Below, piece by piece: positions 58,119 through 64,000 of a DNA stretch of 64,000 nt. A program made the translations under genes and the position numbers. Source of the DNA: Pseudomonadota bacterium. Lineage in GTDB: Bacteria > Pseudomonadota > Gammaproteobacteria > Halothiobacillales > Halothiobacillaceae. Location: contig JAJYYE010000010.1 of NCBI GenBank assembly GCA_021801265.1, positions 186,001 to 250,000 on the forward strand, read 5' to 3'. The stretch's first letter is position 1, and each line of letters opens with the position of its first letter. Below the pieces are notes generated by a model. It was not told the origin of the DNA. It ran no database searches and saw nothing but the letters and a program-made list of their open reading frames with translations.

Positions 58119-58129
58119 AAACTAGGAAT

Positions 58130-58906
58130 ATGAGCAACGACACCACAAAGGCGCGCATGACAGCGCACGAAAAAATGGACGGCATGTCACCACGGGCACG
58201 TCACGAAGAAAAGCGATTGAATGTCCTGGAGTGGACCTATCGCTGGGGCTGGACAACGGCCATGGTCATCACTGATTTGCTTGAGGTAGAGCGCCGTGGA
58301 TTCGCCAAGCAGTTGGTCGGCAAGGGCTTTCTAAAGCCCATCACGGTGCATAAATCCAGTGGTGTGTACGGAGTGCCAATCGAAGTCTTTGCGCTAACCC
58401 AGTTGGGCGTGAACGAGGTTGAAACGATGTGTTCGCTCTCGTACCTGGAGGCTTACCGCCAAAGTTATTACGAGAATCAGCTTACTCACGATCTCGTCGT
58501 ACAGAAAATCGTGCTGAGTCTTCTCAAGGCAGGGTTCGAGGGGTACATGACGCCTCAAGAGATTACCGTCCACCTGGATGGCAGGTTGGGCGTTAAACGC
58601 CCCGACGCAATTATTTTCAGCAAGGGAGTGAAGACCGCAATTGAGCTTGAGCTCTCGAAGAAGGTTGGTCGAGAGTGGGATACGACCCGGTTTTTGATTG
58701 CAAAGAGCCTTCGGGAGAAGATGTTTGACGAGTTTCTTATTGTTTCAAACTCGGAGGCAATCCTCCGGCGATATGAATCTGAATTGAAAGAAGGCCGTCG
58801 AGTTAACCTCTGGACCCGAAACGCTGCTCGTCAGTGGAACGCGACAGGAACCACGCTCCTAACGGGTATCGAAGGGAAGATGACAACCAAGAAGATCAAG
58901 CTATGA
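58130..58906 (+). CDS. MobC / replication-relaxation family protein
   Basis: A 258-aa protein of the replication-relaxation (Replic_Relax, MobC-type) family found on plasmids and integrative elements. The N-terminal half has a winged-helix look (EKRLNVLEWTYRWGWTT, LTQLGVNEVETM). The C-terminal half has RPDAIIF near residue 157 and TAIELELSKK near 168, the spacing of a PD-(D/E)xK-like nuclease core. Members are linked to plasmid replication or mobilisation. It follows the structured non-coding block and a palindrome, and overlaps the next gene by 4 nt. No relaxase gene is visible in the window. Confidence 0.75.
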   Translation: MSNDTTKARMTAHEKMDGMSPRARHEEKRLNVLEWTYRWGWTTAMVITDLLEVERRGFAKQLVGKGFLKPITVHKSSGVYGVPIEVFALTQLGVNEVETMCSLSYLEAYRQSYYENQLTHDLVVQKIVLSLLKAGFEGYMTPQEITVHLDGRLGVKRPDAIIFSKGVKTAIELELSKKVGREWDTTRFLIAKSLREKMFDEFLIVSNSEAILRRYESELKEGRRVNLWTRNAARQWNATGTTLLTGIEGKMTTKKIKL

Positions 58907-59232
58907 CGCTGGGTTCCATCATTGCTCCGATTGCTTCACTGTCGATTACATTTATCGCAGTATTGGTTGGTGCCGGACTGGCCTTGGGCGTGTACGTGGT
59001 ATACGACATGAAGCTTAGGAAGGTCCGATCTGAGTTGAGTCGGAGTCAATCCGAGCGAGATATGGTTATGGCTGAGATCAGGGAGTTAGAGAAAGAACGG
59101 GATAAACGCTGGAGGGAACGTCGGGCGGTAGAACAATGGCTCGCCGATGCCGAACAACAGCGGGAGGAAGCGGAAGCAGCCATCCAGGCAACGGAAGAGC
59201 GGAGGGCTGCCTTCGCTCGTATCCGGATCTAG
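58903..59232 (+). CDS. Small membrane-anchored coiled-coil protein paired with mobC-like gene
   Basis: A 109-aa protein: one N-terminal membrane segment (about 7-33, LSITFIAVLVGAGLALGVYV) followed by a highly charged heptad-rich helix (about 38-102) ending ERRAAFARIRI. ATGA overlap with the upstream gene shows co-translation. The layout suggests a membrane tether or scaffold for a transfer or DNA-handling complex. I do not recognise the family. Confidence 0.75.
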   Translation: MTLGSIIAPIASLSITFIAVLVGAGLALGVYVVYDMKLRKVRSELSRSQSERDMVMAEIRELEKERDKRWRERRAVEQWLADAEQQREEAEAAIQATEERRAAFARIRI

Positions 59233-59419
59233 GATCTACTCAATTCGAAGCAACGCCCACTCACTGATTCCTGTTGTCGCCTCCGGCGCTCGTGGGTTTT
59301 GATTCACGCCTACGGCGGTCACGACTGTAGGGGAGTGGATGATCAGACCAAACCTCGCCTTGGGTGACATCAGTAAATTTTCTCTGTGAGATACTCTGGC
59401 TGGTACGGATGCGGTTGAA

Positions 59420-59437
59420 GATTTACTTCAGTAAATC
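59420..59437. promoter_or_regulatory. 18-nt palindrome near the alpA 3' end
   Basis: GATTTACT and AGTAAATC are perfect arms with a 2-nt spacer. A half-match CAGTAAATT occurs at 59369-59377. It lies in the 255-nt gap between the mobC pair and the convergent alpA gene, which otherwise shows nothing I recognise. It could be a binding site for an island regulator. Confidence 0.45.
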
Positions 59438-59487
59438 GAATTTGGCCTCGATTGCTAATCTTCCGCTGCCTGTTGCCAGCGACAGAA

Positions 59488-59736
59488 TTACGTTCCTTGT
59501 TTGGTTGGTTTCCTTTTCCGCCGGTACCAAACAGCCCCTGTTTCGACGGCTGACCTGGATTCCTTCCAGACGTCAAATTCTGTGCTTAGCCAACCCACCC
59601 GTCCGGAACTCAGTTGCCGTTGCCGAGGGAACACACCCCGCTCAATTTCTCGGTAGATGGTGGCTCGGGACAACCCCGATTGTTCGCAAATCTGGGTGAG
59701 ATTCAGGAAAGTTGCGGTCTTTTTATGCGTGGGCAC
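59488..59736 (-). CDS. AlpA-family transcriptional regulator
   Basis: An 82-aa DNA-binding protein of the AlpA/MerR-like excisionase group: FLNLTQICEQSGLSRATIYR is the helix-turn-helix, followed by GVFPRQRQLSSGRVGWLSTE, the wing typical of AlpA. In P4-like islands AlpA controls the integrase or acts as an excisionase. The start is GTG at 59736 without a strong ribosome binding site. It diverges from hsdM, so the 236-nt gap 59737-59972 holds both promoters. It supports the reading that the region is an integrated element. Confidence 0.88.
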   Translation of the reverse strand: MPTHKKTATFLNLTQICEQSGLSRATIYREIERGVFPRQRQLSSGRVGWLSTEFDVWKESRSAVETGAVWYRRKRKPTKQGT

Positions 59737-59972
59737 TGGCTAGGTTTTCTCGTGGTTAATTTTGTGATGGATAAAGCCTAATGCTCCCCATCGACCATCT
59801 CCACGATGAATAAGCTACAAAAATGTCGTTACTCAGCCTATTTTCTTGGTTTCGGGTGGCCAGCAGCCATGTGAAGGGGTTTGTGATCTGGCCTCGCGGC
59901 TCGTATCATCCTTTTCTATTTCCTTATATCTCCCACGCCAGTGGGTATAGATTCAAAAAAGTAGACTTGCCC

Positions 59973-61592
59973 ATGCATTGGATTGCCCCTTCCGAGAAAG
60001 ACACTGCTTCCGCCGCGCTGGAAAAGCGCCTGTGGGATGCTGCCGACCAGTTTCGCGCCAACTCAGGGCTGAAGGCGCAGGAATATTCCGCCCCGATTCT
60101 TGGGTTGATCTTCCTGCGTTTTGCCGAAGTGCGTTTCACCCTTCAGCGCAGCAAGCTCGGAGCCGCCGGTGTGTCGTCGCGGCGCGGCAGTCGGGTTGAT
60201 GAACCCGCCGCGTACCATGCCGAAAGCATCCTCTATCTTAGCCCCGAAGCTCGCTTTGATTATCTGCTCACGTTGCCTGAGGCGGCCAACATCGGCGCAC
60301 AGGTCAACACCGCCATGCGTGAGATCGAAAAGCACAATCCCCAGCTTGCGGGTGTGCTGCCCAAAACCTACAACCTTTTCACCAGTACCTTGCTCAAAGA
60401 GCTGCTGAAGAAAGTGTCCGAAATTCCGGCCACGGTCGATTACGATGCCTTTGGGCGCATATACGAGTATTTCCTCGGTGAGTTCGCCCGCACCGAGGGA
60501 CAGAAGGGCGGCGAGTTCTACACGCCGAGCGGCATCGTTCGTCTACTGGCCGAAATCATCGAACCCTTTCATGGTCGCATTCTCGATCCCGCCTGCGGTT
60601 CCGGCGGCATGTTTGTGCAATCGGCGCGCTTTGTGGCCGAACACCAGAAAAACCCCGCCGCCGAACTCGCCATCTGCGGTGTTGAAAAAACCGACGAAAC
60701 CGGCCGCCTGTGCCGCCTCAACTTGGCCGTGCATGGGCTGGAAGGCGACATCAAGCACGGTGGCAACGTCAATAGCTACTACGATGATCCGCACACCGCC
60801 ACCGGATCGTTCGACTTCGTCCTCGCCAATCCGCCCTTCAACGTCAACGCGGTGGACAAGGAACGGCTCAAGGACATGGTCGGCGCCGGCCGCCGCTTCC
60901 CCTTCGGCCTGCCTCGCACCGACAACGCCAACTACCTGTGGATTCAACTCTTCTACTCATCGTTGAATGTCACCGGCCGCGCCGGCTTCGTCATGGCCAA
61001 CTCGGCTTCGGATGCCCGCTCCAGCGAACAGGAACTACGACAGAAGCTGATCGAAGCGCGGGCGGTGGATGTGATGGTCGCCGTCGGCCCCAACATGTTC
61101 TACACCGTCACGCTGCCCTGCACGCTGTGGTTCTTCGACAAGAGCAAGGCCAAGACCCAGCGCGCCGATACCGTCCTCTTTATCGACGCCCGCCACATCT
61201 ACCGGCAAGTGGATCGCGCCCACCGCGACTGGACCCCGGCGCAGATCGGCTTTATCGCCAACCTCGTCCGCCTCTATCGCGGCGAGGCGCTCGACTTGAC
61301 CGTCGGCGGTGACGAGACGGCGGCCAAGCTCAAGGAAGTTTTCGGTGAAACGCCCGTCTATTCCGATGTGCCCGGCCTGTGCAAAGCCGCCACTCTGAGC
61401 GAAGTCGAAGGGCAAGGCTGGTCGCTCAACCCCGGCCGCTATGTCGGCGTCGCGCCGGGCGAGGACGTCAGCGACGAGGACTTCAAGGAACAGCTCGAAA
61501 CCCTGAACGAGGAACTGGAATCGCTGAACGCCCAGGCGCGGGAACTGGAGCAGACCATCGCCGCGAATGTGGCGGGGATTCTGGAGGCGTGA
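59973..61592 (+). CDS. hsdM: Type I restriction-modification system, methyltransferase subunit
   Basis: A 539-aa N6-adenine methyltransferase subunit. The N-terminal helical HsdM domain (about 5-165) precedes the SAM motif [10 protein letters not shown] at about 204-213 and the catalytic NPPF at about 285. A C-terminal helical tail ([19 protein letters not shown]) is probably used for contact with HsdS. ATG at 59973 gives the family start ([20 protein letters not shown]); an upstream frame to 59823 is not conserved. It is followed 2 nt later by hsdS. Base composition is more GC rich than the neighbouring alpA. Confidence 0.95.
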   Translation: MHWIAPSEKDTASAALEKRLWDAADQFRANSGLKAQEYSAPILGLIFLRFAEVRFTLQRSKLGAAGVSSRRGSRVDEPAAYHAESILYLSPEARFDYLLTLPEAANIGAQVNTAMREIEKHNPQLAGVLPKTYNLFTSTLLKELLKKVSEIPATVDYDAFGRIYEYFLGEFARTEGQKGGEFYTPSGIVRLLAEIIEPFHGRILDPACGSGGMFVQSARFVAEHQKNPAAELAICGVEKTDETGRLCRLNLAVHGLEGDIKHGGNVNSYYDDPHTATGSFDFVLANPPFNVNAVDKERLKDMVGAGRRFPFGLPRTDNANYLWIQLFYSSLNVTGRAGFVMANSASDARSSEQELRQKLIEARAVDVMVAVGPNMFYTVTLPCTLWFFDKSKAKTQRADTVLFIDARHIYRQVDRAHRDWTPAQIGFIANLVRLYRGEALDLTVGGDETAAKLKEVFGETPVYSDVPGLCKAATLSEVEGQGWSLNPGRYVGVAPGEDVSDEDFKEQLETLNEELESLNAQARELEQTIAANVAGILEA

Positions 61593-61594
61593 GG

Positions 61595-62845
61595 ATGGCT
61601 GCTTGGCCGGTAAAACGCATGGATGAGCTATGCGAGATCACATCGAGCAAACGCATCTTCGCGGCGGACTACGTTTCCGAAGGTGTGCCTTTTTATCGCG
61701 GGCGTGAAATCACCGAGAAATACAAGGGCAACCTCGATGTCTCGACGGAGCTTTTCATCACGGAAGAAAAATTCCACGAGATTGAGCGCAAGTTCGGGGC
61801 ACCAAAGCAAGGCGACATGCTGCTTACGTCGGTCGGCACTCTCGGCTCCGTTTATGTTGTGAAGTCGGGCGACCGCTTCTACTTCAAGGATGGGAACCTG
61901 ACTTGGTTTCGCCACTTCAAGGGGCTCGACAGCCGGTTTCTCTATTACTGGATAGGTTCTCCTCAAGGCAAAGCGGAGCTTCAGAAATGCACGATTGGTT
62001 CATCCCAGTCGGCTTTTACCATCGTGCTATTGAAAAGCATGGAGCTCGAACTCCCCCCGTTCCCCGTCCAGCAACGCATCGCGGGCATCCTGTCCGCCTA
62101 CGACGAACTCATCGAGAACAGCCAGCGGCGCATCAAGATTCTGGAGTCGATGGCCCGCGCCCTCTACCGGGAGTGGTTCGTCCACTTCCGCTTCCCCGGT
62201 CACGAAAACCACCCCCGCGTCGCTTCCCCCCTCGGCGAGATTCCGCAGGGGTGGGAGGTCATTGCCTTCACCGAAATAGCTGACGTTCTTAGTGGCGGCA
62301 CACCCAAAACCAGCACGCCCGAATACTGGGGCGGAAATATTCCTTTTTTCACCCCGCGCGACGCGCCGGACTTTTTCTACGTTGAGGGCACGGACAAGCA
62401 CATCACAGAACTCGGGCTTACCAAATGCGCCAGCCAACTCTACCCGCCTGACACGGTTTTCATCACCGCCCGTGGAACAGTTGGAAAAGTTGCTCTCCCG
62501 TCAGTCCCAATGGCGATGAACCAATCTTGCTACGCACTACGTGGCAAGCCAGGGATTTCTCAACGATTCCTGTTTCTGATGACGCTGCAACAGGTTGAGT
62601 ATCTGAAAACCAACACCGGTGGAGCGACATTCGATACCATCGTTGTCGATACCTTTCGCCGAATGCAGATAGCGAAACCACCTCTTGATTTGATCTCCGC
62701 CTTCACTCGCCATGTGGCTGGAGTGTTCGAGCAAGTGAATACGCTCCAACGCCAAATCCAAAACCTCCGCCGCACCCGCGACCTGCTGCTGCCACGTTTG
62801 CTGTCGGGACAGATAGATCTGTCGGAGGGGATGGGACTTGGCTAA
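61595..62845 (+). CDS. hsdS: Type I restriction-modification system, specificity subunit
   Basis: A 416-aa DNA-recognition subunit with two target recognition domains. TRD1 (about 1-150) is followed by a conserved helical spacer (QQRIAGILSAYDELIENSQRRIKILESMAR); TRD2 (about 205-370, PQGWEVIAFTEIADVLSGG) is followed by the second helical repeat. ATG at 61595 has GGAGG 7 nt upstream. The specificity is not predictable. No hsdR appears in the window; it may lie further right. Confidence 0.95.
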   Translation: MAAWPVKRMDELCEITSSKRIFAADYVSEGVPFYRGREITEKYKGNLDVSTELFITEEKFHEIERKFGAPKQGDMLLTSVGTLGSVYVVKSGDRFYFKDGNLTWFRHFKGLDSRFLYYWIGSPQGKAELQKCTIGSSQSAFTIVLLKSMELELPPFPVQQRIAGILSAYDELIENSQRRIKILESMARALYREWFVHFRFPGHENHPRVASPLGEIPQGWEVIAFTEIADVLSGGTPKTSTPEYWGGNIPFFTPRDAPDFFYVEGTDKHITELGLTKCASQLYPPDTVFITARGTVGKVALPSVPMAMNQSCYALRGKPGISQRFLFLMTLQQVEYLKTNTGGATFDTIVVDTFRRMQIAKPPLDLISAFTRHVAGVFEQVNTLQRQIQNLRRTRDLLLPRLLSGQIDLSEGMGLG

Positions 62846-63443
62846 GAAGAAAGCTCCAGAGATGACCCTAGCTCGCTGGCTTGTGCTAGCACAGTCTGCT
62901 GGGGTGAGAAACCAAATCGCCGCTGACAAGGCGCAAGAAGACTTTCAAGCCATCATCCAAGTGGCGGCGCGCCGTCAGACGCTGGATTGGGAAGAAGCTG
63001 TCGCACTCCTACACATGGTGTACGCCTGGATGCCAACCATGCTGCGGACCATTGAGCCGCATACCCCGGCACAGCGGAGTCAGTTGCTGGCTCATCTGCA
63101 GAAGGTGAAAGCAGGTGAAATACTGACCGCCACCGAGTTAGACAACGTGAAGCGTTTCGCCAATCGCTCTGTGGTTGGGGCGTCCAAGTTGTTGCATGTG
63201 CTTAACCCTGCGAACTACGTAATCTGGGATTCTCGGGTGGCCGATGTGTTTTTGTGGAGAGGCGTGACGCTGGTCGCCTATTCCACGATCGATCGGTACA
63301 TGGAGTACCTGAAGTCATTGCGCCAATGGGCAATGGATCCGGACGTAACCGGCGAGTGCGACGCACTACGCCAGTTGAACCCCATGCTGGCGGCTTCTGG
63401 CAATCTACGCTTGATCGAGCTGGTGCTGTTTTGCAAATCGTGA
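62838..63443 (+). CDS. Unknown protein appended to the hsd operon
   Basis: A 201-aa soluble protein I cannot name. It starts at TTG 62838, overlapping hsdS by 8 nt with GGAGGGG upstream (62823-62829), so it is translated with hsdS. The most striking segment is FANRSVVGASKLLHVLNPAN followed by YVIWDSRVADVF, around residues 105-140. It looks like a helical core with a conserved Asp/Arg pair and reminds me of glycosylase-like helix-hairpin-helix folds, but that is a weak impression. Possible roles are a modifier of the type I system or an independent defence gene. Confidence 0.78.
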   Translation: MAKKKAPEMTLARWLVLAQSAGVRNQIAADKAQEDFQAIIQVAARRQTLDWEEAVALLHMVYAWMPTMLRTIEPHTPAQRSQLLAHLQKVKAGEILTATELDNVKRFANRSVVGASKLLHVLNPANYVIWDSRVADVFLWRGVTLVAYSTIDRYMEYLKSLRQWAMDPDVTGECDALRQLNPMLAASGNLRLIELVLFCKS

Positions 63444-63518
63444 ACGGTCAAACCATAAGCACTCACGCCCATTCCCAAGACGAACTCGTCGAGCAACCCG
63501 CTTTCCAGTACTTCCCTT

Positions 63519-63556
63519 TTTTTTATGGGAAAAGTAGTATGTTTTCCCATAAAAAA
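63519..63556. promoter_or_regulatory. Perfect 15-nt palindromic operator before abiEi
   Basis: Arms 63519-63533 and 63542-63556 are exact reverse complements (TTTTTTATGGGAAAA type) with an 8-nt spacer, ending 16 nt before the abiEi start. AbiEi antitoxins repress their own operon by binding inverted repeats at the promoter, so this is a good operator candidate. T-rich flanks mean it might also act as a terminator for the hsd operon. Confidence 0.75.
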
Positions 63557-63572
63557 TTCTTGCACAGAATCT

Positions 63573-64000
63573 ATGCAATCACTTAATAAAAAAGCAATTT
63601 CACGAATATATGGACGCGGTAGGGGGTGGGCATTCTCGCCGAATGATTTCGTCGAGGATTTCAGTCGCGACCAGATTGAAAACGCGCTGTCGGGATTATG
63701 CCGCGAGGGTAAGATACGCCGCGTCTGCCGCGGCATTTACGATTACCCGAAGTTCAGCGAATTGTTGCAGCAGGAGTTAAGCCCGGACTCTGATCAAGTG
63801 GCTCAGGCGTTCGCACGCAAATTTAACTGGCGCATTCAGCCTTCGGGGGATGCGGCGCTGAATTTGCTGGGGCTCTCGACGCAGGTGCCTGGGCGGGTGG
63901 TGTATCTCTCTGATGGGCCGAACCGCCAGTATGAGATTGGTCAGCAGACGCTGGAATTCAAAAAGTCGGTGCTCAAAGATGTGGGCTTCAAATACCGCGA
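63573..64000 (+). CDS. AbiEi-type antitoxin / DUF6088 regulator (3' truncated by window)
   Basis: The first 142 codons are visible and the frame runs off the right edge without a stop. The N-terminus (IYGRGRGWAFSPNDF, IENALSGLCREGKIRRVCRG, IYDYP) is the winged-helix domain of AbiEi/DUF6088 antitoxins. It is followed by FARKFNWRIQPSGDAALNLL, typical of the antitoxin's second domain. A toxin gene of the AbiEii nucleotidyltransferase family would be expected just beyond the window. A perfect palindrome precedes it, fitting autorepression. It is part of the island's defence set. Confidence 0.87.
   Translation, partial: MQSLNKKAISRIYGRGRGWAFSPNDFVEDFSRDQIENALSGLCREGKIRRVCRGIYDYPKFSELLQQELSPDSDQVAQAFARKFNWRIQPSGDAALNLLGLSTQVPGRVVYLSDGPNRQYEIGQQTLEFKKSVLKDVGFKYR

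Larger units (their letters stand above)
57286..58129. other. GC-rich, hairpin-dense non-coding block (candidate oriT or large structured RNA)
   Basis: About 840 nt with no plausible gene but extreme hairpin density. Elements include a three-way junction at 57502-57536, a G/C hairpin at 57601-57625 and a perfect 22-nt inverted repeat (57640-57661 with 57751-57772) enclosing 89 nt. That loop contains two more hairpins (57692-57709 and 57713-57742). Further pairs are 57795-57801 with 57829-57835, and GACGGGC/GCCCGTC near 57839-57857. It lies between the ABC-3C operon and a MobC-type gene, the position where an origin of transfer or other mobilisation site would be expected. A conserved large non-coding RNA is the other reading. 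Confidence 0.6.

Noticed and set aside
63278-63736. 152-codon minus-strand frame
   Set aside because: It is antisense to the unknown hsd-linked gene and to the abiEi start, and runs through the palindromic operator.

Overview
The window reads as a chromosome segment of a mesophilic gammaproteobacterium. The evidence is gene order: thrS-infC-rpmI-rplT-pheST-ihfA, the serC/pheA/hisC/tyrA/aroA/cmk/rpsA supraoperon, DUF484-xerC next to hslVU, and ubiG with a Gph/MupP-type phosphatase. I cannot fix the genus from sequence alone. From about 1 to 52.8 kb the DNA is core chromosome. From 52.8 kb to the right edge it is an accessory island that starts at a tRNA-Pro gene.

Layout of the core. 1-5.8 kb: three cyclic-di-GMP enzymes (GGDEF-EAL, MASE1-EAL, PAS-PAS-GGDEF), the middle one flanked by REP palindromes, plus an orphan terminator that could end a small RNA. 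6.0-14.5 kb, minus strand: translation cluster thrS, infC (with an apparent ATA start), rpmI, rplT, pheS, pheT, ihfA, merR. 14.7-21.2 kb, plus strand: DUF484, xerC, hslV, hslU, DUF971, ubiE, mltF. 21.1-34.5 kb, minus strand: gyrA, serC, serA, pheA, hisC, tyrA, aroA, cmk, rpsA, ihfB, pyrF, an aromatic/serine/translation supraoperon. 35-36.6 kb: an OmpA-like protein and a broken mscS gene. 36.6-41.2 kb, minus strand: argD, argF, argA, rsmJ. 41.4-47 kb: ubiG, gph, an unknown gene, a GST, purM, purN and cysM. 47.2-51.2 kb: a degenerate BarA-like phosphorelay protein and a degenerate GGDEF-EAL protein. 51.4-52.6 kb: PAP2 phosphatase and DUF4337.

Three intergenic gaps (thrS/infC, argF/argA and the convergent gap at 51.3 kb) share a roughly 105-bp repeat. 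In one copy the repeat is interrupted by a 165-bp MITE-like insert with 15-nt inverted ends.

The island (52.9-64 kb) holds a three-gene ABC-three-component (ABC-3C) conflict system with a nuclease-like effector, a middle component and a DUF3732 SMC-like ATPase. Next come about 0.85 kb of GC-rich, hairpin-dense non-coding DNA that looks like an oriT or a large structured RNA, a MobC/replication-relaxation gene with a small membrane coiled-coil partner, an AlpA-type regulator, type I restriction-modification hsdM and hsdS with an unknown appended gene, and the start of an AbiEi-type antitoxin gene behind a perfect palindromic operator. No integrase or hsdR is visible; both could lie past the right edge. 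The most unusual objects are the structured non-coding block with its mob neighbours, the ABC-3C operon, and the nested repeat/MITE family.
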